A DNA stretch of 64,000 bases from Aquimarina spinulae (GTDB lineage Bacteria > Bacteroidota > Bacteroidia > Flavobacteriales > Flavobacteriaceae): the NCBI RefSeq assembly GCF_943373825.1, contig NZ_CALSBP010000001.1:682001-746000 (forward strand), written 5' to 3'. This document shows positions 25,412 to 32,530 of the stretch, piece by piece. The notes under the pieces are model-generated. The model was not told the origin of the DNA. It searched no databases and worked only from the letters and a program-made list of their open reading frames with translations. The stretch's first letter is position 1; every line of letters starts with the position of its first letter. Made by a program: the position numbers and the translations under genes.

Positions 25412-27664
25412 TTAGTCTAATTTGTATCTTAAACCAATAAATAAACGTCTACCTTGATTTGGTGCATAAATGTATGTTGGGTCAAAAGATAATCCGTAAG
25501 GATTGTCTGCTGTAGGAATAACATTACCACTAGTGTCAAAAACCACATTTTCATCAAAAGGATCATTGGCTCTTGCTATGATAAAAGGATTACCTTTATT
25601 TGGTGTCCAGTTCAACAAGTTTTTTACTCCACCGTATACTTCAAAATTTTTCAAACCATCATAGGTTAGTTGAATATTCTGGATACTCCAAACTTGAGAT
25701 TCATCTTTTCTGGGATCTAATTCACCCAAAACCGGTAAACGCATTGGACCATATAGATTTCCTGTGTAATCAATAGTAAAATTATAATTGAAGTTTTTAT
25801 AAGAAATAGTCCAGGTACCCGAATATTTTTCGGTAAGTACTTGTTGTTGTTTTACACCATTTTCTTTTTGAGACACATCTTGAATTGTAAACCCAGCCAG
25901 TGCTTTAAAATTACTAGACAGAACAGCATCTAAATTAATACTTAACCCCATACTTGTAGCAGAACCATCTAAATTATCATAAATAACTTGATTTGGATTG
26001 GTATCATAATCGGGTAAGATTGCATTAGTAAAATAAGTATACCAGGTAGAAGCATCGATACCAATAATCATACTGTTTTTGGTGTATAATTTTCTCAAAT
26101 AATTTACATTAATATTATAAGATTTTTCGGGCTTTAGTTCTTCTTCTATGATTACATCCCGAGAGCCTGTTAAAGCGGCATGTTCCTCAGCAAATAGATT
26201 TACAACTCTAAAGCCTGTTCCTGCGTTTAGCCTAAAAATGTCGTGTTCTGTGGGTTTAAATTTGTATGCTAATCTTGGAGTAAAAATATTACCGTGCCTT
26301 TTGTCATAGTCATATCTTGCTCCAAGTAATAGTTTATGTTTTTCGCTTATCGTTATTTCGTCTTGTGCAAAAAAGGAAGGAATTACAATTTTGTCTGAGT
26401 TTTCTGTAATTGGAGTATTGTCATCATAATAATTGTAACGCATTGCTGTACCAAAAAGAAGATCGTGATTTTGTTTAGATATATCCCAGGTTAATTGCCC
26501 AAAACCAATACGCTGTTTTGCTAGGTAAAAAGTATCTCCATATGCAGAATTTTGATCGTGATCAGAGTATGAAAACTGAAACATCATATTTTCTTTTATC
26601 GGTAATTGATATTTGCCAATTACCTCGTAACGTGTTGTATATATACTTTCACCATATATGTCTTTACCACCTCTGAATTCTGGATTCCATTGCATTTCCC
26701 CGCCCCAACGATCTTCATAAAAGAAACGTCCGGCTACCGAAAATACACGATTTTCTTTTCGGGAAAAATCCCATTTTTGAAAAACAGAAATTCTATCTTG
26801 CAAAGTAACATCCGTAAAATTATCATTGTTATTATCAATGGGATTAGAGTAATTAAAGTAATTAGCTCCAAGAAGCATATTAGATTTTTTACCAATTTTA
26901 GCCTTAAATCCTAAATCAAAATTTGCTTCTCCCCAATCTGTTACATAACTATCAGCAAAAAATAGGGGAGCGTTTTCTGGTAATTTTGTAATTACATTAA
27001 TTAACCCACCAACAGCTTCACTACCGTACAAAGATGAAGCGGGACCTTTAACTATTTCAACTTGCTCAATTAAGGAGTTTGGTATTCCAGAGAGCCCGTA
27101 AACCGTTGATAAACCACTTACGATAGGCATACCATCAATTAAAACCAAAGTATAAGGGCCTTCTAGACCATTTATATGAATATCGCCAGTGTTACATACG
27201 CTACAATTAATTTGTGGCCGTACACCATTTACATTTTGTAAAGCTTCAAAAATATTAGGAGCGGGATTCTTTTTTAAGAAGGTTGGGGAATATACTTCTA
27301 CAGGAACGGGACTTTCAAGTCTTTTTACAGGCTTTAAGGTTCCGGTTATTACAATCTCATCAAGAAGTTCAACCTCTTCGAGATTGATGTTAATTGTTAT
27401 GTTCTTTCCGTGTAAAGAGATTTGTTTTTGATATGTTTTAAACCCAGTAAAAGATGCTACCAGAACATAATTACCTTCAGGGATATTTTCAATTATAAAA
27501 TTTCCGTTTTCCTGACTTACAGTACCTATTTTTGTGCCTTTTAAATATATATTCACAAAAGGTAAGGATTCGTTGTTTGTTGTTACTTTTCCCGAAATAT
27601 CAAATGTATTGTTGGCACGTAAAATACTGGATCCTAATAGTAGAAGGATAAATATGTGTTTCAT
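25412..27664 (-). CDS. TonB-dependent outer-membrane receptor
   Basis: 750 residues. The signal peptide is residues 1-17. A carboxypeptidase-like regulatory domain follows (FDISGKVTTNNESLPFVNIY to about 100), then the plug (VEVYSPTFLKK; CSVCNTGDIHINGLEGPYTL; LIDGMPIVSGLSTVYGLSGI; VEIVKGPASSLYGSEAVGGL) and a beta-barrel ending in RRLFIGLRYKLD, whose last residue is not aromatic. It imports a large substrate across the outer membrane using TonB energy. The plug carries a Cys-x-x-Cys (CSVC). The upstream AATGATAATTGTCATGATT suggests metal-dependent regulation, but the ligand is not known. Confidence 0.92.
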   Translation of the reverse strand: MKHIFILLLLGSSILRANNTFDISGKVTTNNESLPFVNIYLKGTKIGTVSQENGNFIIENIPEGNYVLVASFTGFKTYQKQISLHGKNITININLEEVELLDEIVITGTLKPVKRLESPVPVEVYSPTFLKKNPAPNIFEALQNVNGVRPQINCSVCNTGDIHINGLEGPYTLVLIDGMPIVSGLSTVYGLSGIPNSLIEQVEIVKGPASSLYGSEAVGGLINVITKLPENAPLFFADSYVTDWGEANFDLGFKAKIGKKSNMLLGANYFNYSNPIDNNNDNFTDVTLQDRISVFQKWDFSRKENRVFSVAGRFFYEDRWGGEMQWNPEFRGGKDIYGESIYTTRYEVIGKYQLPIKENMMFQFSYSDHDQNSAYGDTFYLAKQRIGFGQLTWDISKQNHDLLFGTAMRYNYYDDNTPITENSDKIVIPSFFAQDEITISEKHKLLLGARYDYDKRHGNIFTPRLAYKFKPTEHDIFRLNAGTGFRVVNLFAEEHAALTGSRDVIIEEELKPEKSYNINVNYLRKLYTKNSMIIGIDASTWYTYFTNAILPDYDTNPNQVIYDNLDGSATSMGLSINLDAVLSSNFKALAGFTIQDVSQKENGVKQQQVLTEKYSGTWTISYKNFNYNFTIDYTGNLYGPMRLPVLGELDPRKDESQVWSIQNIQLTYDGLKNFEVYGGVKNLLNWTPNKGNPFIIARANDPFDENVVFDTSGNVIPTADNPYGLSFDPTYIYAPNQGRRLFIGLRYKLD

Positions 27665-27717
27665 TTTTTGAACAGTTGAATTATGGGGTAAATATTTTAT
27701 TTTAATTAAATCTAAAT

Positions 27718-27736
27718 AATGATAATTGTCATGATT
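27718..27736. promoter_or_regulatory. Fur-like operator candidate upstream of the TonB receptor
   Basis: AATGATAATTGTCATGATT contains the inverted ATGA/TCAT pair and the GATAAT core seen in Fur boxes. It lies 54 bp upstream of the receptor ATG. The 14-mer AATGATAATTGTCA recurs at 63177-63190. Confidence 0.4.
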
Positions 27737-27781
27737 TAGATTAAAATCTTAGGTGTTAATACATTATAAAGGAAAGAATAG

Positions 27782-27862
27782 CAAAATATAGTAAGAGTTG
27801 CATTAGGAAGAAGAAGGAGTAGAGGATTTATAGATGAAAATTCTGAAGAGATTGATTTTTAG
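27782..27862 (+). pseudogene. Remnant of a GG-leader peptide gene (core region only)
   Basis: The frame after a TAG at 27779 reads QNIVRVALGRRRSRGFIDEN and SEEIDF, then stop at 27860. VALGRRRSRGFIDENSEEI aligns with VALRRRRSSGYADENTEDY of the intact peptide encoded at 30506. There is no start codon and no leader with GG, so this is a degenerate 3' fragment, probably left by duplication or loss. Confidence 0.65.
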
Positions 27863-28255
27863 TGATATAATTATCCCTAAAAATTAGGGAAAGCTATGGT
27901 CTGATATCTGGCAATAGCTTATTTATTAAATACCATCTACTAACTAAATTCTAATGTATGAGTATGAGTTTTGAAATGTAAGGTTTTACTGTTTTATATC
28001 TCTTTCGATTATATAAAAAGTATCTTTTTTGTTAGAATTTTGGAAAAAACGCACATTTTGATCTAAAAAACATAAGTTTTTTGATAAGAATATTATAGAA
28101 ATATTACGAATCACTACCGAATAAGATTCGTAGATTTGTTAATTTAAGGTTAATAATGTGTTAAATATAGTTAAACTATCTTTAATTCCTTTAGGTTTTT
28201 GATGTCGTTTTTCTGTTGAAATTTCCCCAAAATTAGCCATGCCTATTTTTAGTTT
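27863..28255. other. AT-rich intergenic stretch
   Basis: No gene or RNA recognised. It carries AACTATCTTTAAT (around 28165), which resembles the small-RNA -7 box, but without a matching transcript unit. Confidence 0.4.
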
Positions 28256-28310
28256 AATCCCTTGATTTTCAATAATGCAACAGTGTTGCATTATTGAAAA
28301 TCAAGGGATT
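28256..28310. repeat. Perfect 26-bp inverted repeat with 3-nt loop
   Basis: AATCCCTTGATTTTCAATAA continuing TGCAAC (28256-28281) is exactly inverted at 28285-28310 around AGT. No T-run follows on either strand, so a terminator is not an obvious explanation. It lies 65 bp upstream of the protease promoter. Confidence 0.9.
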
Positions 28311-28374
28311 GTTTATTTAGATTAAAGTTAAATAAATGAAATGTAACTGTTTGTATATTACGTGTTTGCCGTAT

Positions 28375-28403
28375 TTGTTTATTTGAATTTATCTCTACTT
28401 TTG
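28375..28403 (+). promoter_or_regulatory. Promoter of the subtilisin-like protease gene
   Basis: TTG at 28375-28377, an 18-bp spacer and TACTTTTG at 28396-28403. The leader to the ATG at 28481 is about 75 nt. Confidence 0.7.
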
Positions 28404-28480
28404 AACAACAAATTTTAATGAGAGCTCAACTTTTAATTTAAACTTAGAATCAAACGTTTAACACAAAAATTCAAACAATA

Positions 28481-29698
28481 ATGAAAACTCAACTGAGAAT
28501 TTTAAGTATGCTAACAGTCTTTTCTTTCGTCTTTTATAGTTGCGAAAAAGACGCCGATGGGGTTACCGATATAGAAACGGGAATAGAGACTACAGAAACA
28601 GTAGGAGCAGAACAGGCGATACCTGGAGAATATATCATAATTTATAAAGAAGATAAATCTCTCTCTGGTAAAAGCGCTGGTATGAAAGCTAAATCGCAGC
28701 AAACGTTATCCAAATATGCAATAGCAGAGGATAAGATAAAACAAACCTATAGCAGTGCTATCCAAGGTTTTCATGTAGAAAACTTATCAGAAGAGCAGGT
28801 AAAAATGCTTAAAAATGATCCTGAAGTTGCATTTATCCAGCCTAATTATATAAGAACACTGGATGTTGAAATGGGAACACCAGTTAAGGCCCTTCCAGCG
28901 ACTGTGCATAATAAAGCAGCGAACAAAGGTTCTTGGTTACCTAGCGGAGACTTTTTACCATGGGGTATAAATAGAGTAGGTAGAGCAAATGGTGCTGGTA
29001 GAACTTGCTGGATTATTGATAGTGGAATCTCACCTCATAGTGATTTAAATATCGATACTAACCGAAGCAGAAGTTTTGTTGGTGGATCATGGCAAGATCA
29101 AAACGGACACGGAACTCATGTAGCAGGAACTGTTGCTGCAAAAAATAATGGTTCTGGAGTTATTGGTGTAGCTTATGGTGCTACAGTTGTTTCTGTGAGA
29201 GTTTTAAATGCACAAGGTAGTGGTAGTGATGCAGCTATACTTGGAGGTGTAGATTATGTTGCCAGAAATGCCAGAAATGGCGATACCTGGAATTACAGTA
29301 TAGGGTATAGAAATCGTCATACTGATGCAGCTACAGATAATGCATTTAGAAATCTGGAAAGAACAACTTACGGGGCTATGGCTGCGGGTAATAGTAATGA
29401 TGATACACAGTATTATTCACCACAAAGATTACGAACTAGAAACTCTTGGAATGTTGGTAACATGCAAAATGGTGATCGTCCTGCAGGATCTTCTAATTAC
29501 GGAAGAAGTGTAGATCGTTGGGCTCCAGGTACCCAAGTATGGTCTACATGGTTAAACGGACAATTTAATAGAATCTCTGGTACTTCTATGGCGTCACCAC
29601 ATGTGGCGGGAATATTATTACTAAGAGGTAACAGTACAGGAACAGATGGTTCTGTAAGTAAAGGTGGCCACTCGGCTCCTATAGCTACCACAAATTAA
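28481..29698 (+). CDS. Subtilisin-like serine protease (S8, proteinase K type), lipoprotein
   Basis: 405 residues. A lipoprotein-type signal ends at Cys21 (FVFYSC). An I9 propeptide at about 45-130 (IPGEYIIIYKED ... VAFIQPNYIRTL) precedes the catalytic domain: Asp in CWIIDSGISPHSDL, His in DQNGHGTHVAGTVA, oxyanion Asn in AAGNSNDD, Ser in SGTSMASPHVAGIL. It ends shortly after the catalytic domain and has no Por secretion C-terminal domain. It probably degrades extracellular or periplasmic protein. The GG-peptide genes lie 800 bp downstream, but a link is unproven. Confidence 0.92.
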   Translation: MKTQLRILSMLTVFSFVFYSCEKDADGVTDIETGIETTETVGAEQAIPGEYIIIYKEDKSLSGKSAGMKAKSQQTLSKYAIAEDKIKQTYSSAIQGFHVENLSEEQVKMLKNDPEVAFIQPNYIRTLDVEMGTPVKALPATVHNKAANKGSWLPSGDFLPWGINRVGRANGAGRTCWIIDSGISPHSDLNIDTNRSRSFVGGSWQDQNGHGTHVAGTVAAKNNGSGVIGVAYGATVVSVRVLNAQGSGSDAAILGGVDYVARNARNGDTWNYSIGYRNRHTDAATDNAFRNLERTTYGAMAAGNSNDDTQYYSPQRLRTRNSWNVGNMQNGDRPAGSSNYGRSVDRWAPGTQVWSTWLNGQFNRISGTSMASPHVAGILLLRGNSTGTDGSVSKGGHSAPIATTN

Positions 29699-29730
29699 TA
29701 CGGTAGTTTCATATTTTGAGTATGTATTAG

Positions 29731-29761
29731 AGAGGCTGGGTGATTCCAGCCTCTTTTTTTT
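29731..29761 (+). terminator. Protease gene terminator
   Basis: AGAGGCTGG (29731-29739) pairs with CCAGCCTCT (29746-29754), followed by a run of Ts to 29761. Confidence 0.9.
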
Positions 29762-29777
29762 AAGTAAAATTATAATG

Positions 29778-30158
29778 TTATTTTTCTAAAAAACCATCAG
29801 CTTCCCAATCCAAAATAATATCTATTGTTGCTTGTGGTAACCTGCCTTCTGGAGGCATTACATTAGTTCCTGTTGATTTAACTAAAAGAACAAGATCTCT
29901 ATTTACTCCAACTATAGTTTCGGTATAATTACGCATAGGAAAAGGAGCTCCGTTTTGAGCAGGAACGGTATGGCAACGTACACATTGAGCATCTATAATA
30001 GTCTTTACATCTGCATCGTATGTTGTTATTTTATTAGGGTTAGGGTTTGTATCGGGATCGGGATCCGGATTAGGTTGTGGGCTATCATCACCACTACTAC
30101 AATTAAAGCAAAGTATGGCTATAAGTAGCATTAGAATTTTTTTGAATATACTTTCCAT
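29778..30158 (-). CDS. Small c-type cytochrome-like lipoprotein
   Basis: 126 residues from the ATG at 30158 (MESIFKKILMLLIAILCFNC, lipobox Cys20). A Pro/Asp-rich linker (PQPNPDPDPDTNPNPN) leads to a domain with a single heme-binding motif, AQCVRCHTVPAQNG (CxxCH), and NVMPPEGRLPQ, which could supply the axial Met. This is the pattern of small cytochrome-c-like domains seen in membrane-anchored electron carriers of Bacteroidota and Planctomycetes. The redox partner is unknown. Confidence 0.75.
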   Translation of the reverse strand: MESIFKKILMLLIAILCFNCSSGDDSPQPNPDPDPDTNPNPNKITTYDADVKTIIDAQCVRCHTVPAQNGAPFPMRNYTETIVGVNRDLVLLVKSTGTNVMPPEGRLPQATIDIILDWEADGFLEK

Positions 30159-30505
30159 AACGGGGTTTTTATACGAAATATACAAAGATTTTGCTAATAG
30201 ATGGTATAACGTAGTCATCTCGATTTAAGTATGGAGAGATGAAAACCTGCATTTTTAAATACATTCGATAACTTTCTCACTTAAGAAAGTGTTTAGTTTT
30301 TCTAGTAAGGTCAAATAAAACTATTAATCTATCAGGTAGCATTTTTTGATTCTGAAGCTGTCTTTTTACTACCATTACCACTTTTAAGTATTAGAAAATG
30401 TCCAGTTGTATACATTCGGTCTGATTCCTTGATCAAGTAATGTGTTTTGTTTTTTGAATTGATGTTCTTTGATCGAAATAATAATATATAATAAACTTTT
30501 ATAGT
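30159..30505. other. Intergenic region upstream of the GG-leader peptide genes
   Basis: 347 bp, AT-rich. ACTTTCT (30271-30277) pairs with AGAAAGT (30284-30290), and CTTGATCAAG (30428-30437) is a short palindrome. No gene seen. No full consensus promoter was identified. Confidence 0.4.
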
Positions 30506-30664
30506 ATGAAAAAACTAAATTTCAAAAAAATCGATAATCAAGAATTACGATCAATTACCGGAGGATCCAGAAGAAGAGTAAGAAGAGTGGGTGTGGCACT
30601 GAGAAGAAGAAGAAGTAGTGGATATGCTGATGAAAATACAGAGGATTACTCAGATGAATATTAA
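30506..30664 (+). CDS. GG-leader peptide precursor (RiPP/bacteriocin-like), Arg-rich core
   Basis: A 52-codon gene. The leader KLNFKKIDNQELRSITGG has the ELxxIxGG pattern of double-glycine leaders cut by C39 peptidase transporters and of the Bacteroidota natural-product precursor families. The predicted core after GG begins SRRRVRRVGVALRRRRSSGY and ends in an acidic tail, ADENTEDYSDEY. There is no Cys, so no disulfide or lanthionine is possible. It precedes a disrupted second precursor by 16 bp. No maturase, C39 transporter or immunity gene is recognised in the window. Bacteriocin or signal function is inference from the leader only. Confidence 0.75.
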   Translation: MKKLNFKKIDNQELRSITGGSRRRVRRVGVALRRRRSSGYADENTEDYSDEY

Positions 30665-30680
30665 CATTAAATAGTAAGAA

Positions 30681-30890
30681 ATGAAACAATTGCAAAGATT
30701 AAAAGTAAACAAATTACCAGAGCAGAGCTTTCTATAATTGGTGCAGGAATGGGAGTTAGTTTAGCTGGCGTAGCCTATTCATGCAGCTGTTAAAGGTAGT
30801 TGGACATGAAATTATGATTGTCAGGAAAGTGCAGATGCTTCTGTAAAAAGAAACTGTTCTAGTGGTAAAGAAGACTGTAAAACAAGATAA
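30681..30890 (+). pseudogene. Frameshifted GG-type peptide precursor gene
   Basis: The first frame reads MKQLQRLKVNKLPEQSFL and stops at 30737. A second frame continues with ELSIIGAGMGVSLAGVAYSC, and the C-terminal part returns to the first frame as NYDCQESADASVKRNCSSGK then EDCKTR, after an in-frame TGA at 30807. The leader NKLPEQ-ELSIIGAG resembles double-glycine leaders and the tail has three Cys. One lost base near 30724 and further damage would explain the pattern. Sequencing errors cannot be excluded. Confidence 0.65.
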
Positions 30891-30930
30891 AGTAGATTAA
30901 ATCATCTTTATTACCTATTTGCAATGTGAA

Positions 30931-30989
30931 AGTGAGCTTATCTGTATTTGTTTGAAAATCAAGAGTTTTATAGCTTAGATGAGCTCACT
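30931..30989. repeat. Inverted repeat with 13-bp arms
   Basis: AGTGAGCTTATCT (30931-30943) pairs with AGATGAGCTCACT (30977-30989) with one T-G position, around a 33-nt loop. It lies between the broken precursor gene and the lipocalin-like gene. No T-run follows. Confidence 0.6.
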
Positions 30990-31022
30990 TAAATATGAAT
31001 CTCATACAAAGAATGCTTAATT

Positions 31023-31448
31023 ATGAAAAAGTATTGTTTACTTAGTTTTATTATTATGGGAATAGTGATGATTTCCTGTAATAATGACGATGATAAAGAA
31101 AATGAAAATCCATCATTAGCATCTGTTTTAGTGGGTAAATGGGGACAAACCTCGTTTAGACAGAATGGAGAGCTTATGAATATTACTGATTGTGAAAAAA
31201 GATCGACTATAGAATTCACTTCAACCTTGTATACAGAAATTGGATATGCACCTGTAAATACAGATTGTCAGGTTGATTTTGAAATCACAGGAACCTGGAC
31301 AGAAGAGGGAGATAAGTTAACTCTTAATTATGTTTTTGAAGGAGAAACAACCATCGATATTACAACGTTTATGATTACAGATAATGTATTAACTATAACG
31401 TATAACGATGAAGGAGCTATAACAACATTTGATTATAAGAAATTGTAA
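31023..31448 (+). CDS. Lipocalin-like lipoprotein
   Basis: 141 residues. Lipoprotein signal MKKYCLLSFIIMGIVMISC, acidic linker NNDDDKENEN, then a small beta-barrel with LVGKWGQTSFRQNGELMNIT, IEFTSTLYTEIGY, ITGTWTEEGDKLTLNYVF and VLTITYNDEGAITTFDYKKL, typical of lipocalin-like domain lipoproteins in Bacteroidota. Ligand unknown. It follows the GG-peptide genes, but the inverted repeat between them suggests separate expression. An immunity role would be speculation. Confidence 0.72.
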   Translation: MKKYCLLSFIIMGIVMISCNNDDDKENENPSLASVLVGKWGQTSFRQNGELMNITDCEKRSTIEFTSTLYTEIGYAPVNTDCQVDFEITGTWTEEGDKLTLNYVFEGETTIDITTFMITDNVLTITYNDEGAITTFDYKKL

Positions 31449-31501
31449 CATACTTATATTTTGATATCGTTATAATCGATAAAACATAACAAAAGATTAA
31501 G

Positions 31502-31531
31502 AACAGCCATGCATAAATTGGCTGTTTTTTT
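31502..31531 (+). terminator. Terminator of the lipocalin-like gene
   Basis: AACAGCCA (31502-31509) pairs with TGGCTGTT (31519-31526), then Ts. Confidence 0.85.
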
Positions 31532-31582
31532 ATGGACAAAGGGCATGCAATAAAATTTTAGATACTAATGTTTCGGTTGTAA

Positions 31583-32125
31583 TTATAAATCGATCTTTAC
31601 ATTGTATTGGTCAAGGATTTCGAAATGGGATTCGGGGTCAAATTCTGAGTCTTTGAAACGATTACGCCTTGTAACGGCATCTTCTTTGCGTATAATACTT
31701 CTTACAAAACGACGTATCGAAGTTTTGTTTTCTAAGATCAATCCGGGTATAGGCACACTTTTGCCTTTGTCATTTTTGGCCACCATAGTAAAATAACTAG
31801 AGTTGCAATGTTTTACTTTACTGGTCTGTATGTTTTCTGCTTCGACTCGTACTCCTACTACCATAGAAGTATTACCCACATGATTTACTGATGCTTTAAG
31901 CGTTACAAGTTCACCAACTTCGATAGGTTTTAAAAAATCTACTTTATCTACACTAGCAGTAACACAATAGGTTTCTGAGTGTTTAGAAGCACATGCAAAA
32001 GCAATTTGATCCATCAAAGACAAGATATAACCACCATGTATTTTTCCACTAAAATTAGAATGAGAGGGAAGCATGAGTTCTGAAATGATTACCCTGGATT
32101 CGGTATTGGTTTTGTACTTTTTCAT
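31583..32125 (-). CDS. Acyl-CoA thioesterase, hotdog fold (YciA/BACH type)
   Basis: A 180-residue enzyme that hydrolyses acyl-CoA to fatty acid and CoA. The motif SNFSGKIHGGYILSLMDQIA, with the helix start at HGG and a conserved Asp, and CVTASVDKVDFLKPIEVGEL and VKHCNSSYFTMVAKND are typical of the 4HBT family. The extra C-terminal 40 residues are charged. It is transcribed downstream of the genes at 32160 and 32531. Confidence 0.88.
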   Translation of the reverse strand: MKKYKTNTESRVIISELMLPSHSNFSGKIHGGYILSLMDQIAFACASKHSETYCVTASVDKVDFLKPIEVGELVTLKASVNHVGNTSMVVGVRVEAENIQTSKVKHCNSSYFTMVAKNDKGKSVPIPGLILENKTSIRRFVRSIIRKEDAVTRRNRFKDSEFDPESHFEILDQYNVKIDL

Positions 32126-32159
32126 TCTATTATTCGTTTAGTTGATAATGTATGATATG

Positions 32160-32528
32160 CTATTTATTTCTAAAATGAGGGGAGTCCTCCTCAACAACAT
32201 CGATCACAAAATACTTTGTATCTCCAAGCCAGGAAACTTTTGCAAAACGCTCCTTATATTTTAGTTTTACATATCTACCCTGAAATTTTTCGAGCTTCTT
32301 AATAATGTCTTCTTTTTGGCTTTCAACAGAAAAACTAAAAATTTGCGCTCCAGAGATCCCCTGACTAATTTCGCCCTCCCAGGTTTTAAAAACCACGCCT
32401 TTATTACTAAATTTTATGAGTTCACCACTTCGGGTTCCTTCACTATAAGATGCATAATATATAAATGCATACCATGCAGCAAAAAGCACTAAAATTACAA
32501 TAATGAGTATTGCGAGTATTTTTTTCAT
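32160..32528 (-). CDS. Membrane-anchored protein of unknown function
   Basis: A 122-residue protein with one N-terminal membrane helix (about 3-28) followed by a small beta-rich domain: GELIKFSNKGVVFKTWEGEI, QIFSFSVESQKEDIIKKLEK, YVKLKYKERF, and WLGDTKYFVIDVVEEDSP. Homologues in flavobacteria are often labelled 6-phosphogluconate dehydrogenase, which nothing in this sequence supports. The start codon is 2 bp from the stop of the serine hydrolase gene, so the two are coupled. Confidence 0.7.
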   Translation of the reverse strand: MKKILAILIIVILVLFAAWYAFIYYASYSEGTRSGELIKFSNKGVVFKTWEGEISQGISGAQIFSFSVESQKEDIIKKLEKFQGRYVKLKYKERFAKVSWLGDTKYFVIDVVEEDSPHFRNK

Positions 32529-32530
32529 AT

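Noticed and set aside
28481..29698. Protease substrate of the type IX secretion system
   Set aside because: No C-terminal T9SS domain is present; the protein ends soon after the catalytic domain and has a lipobox.
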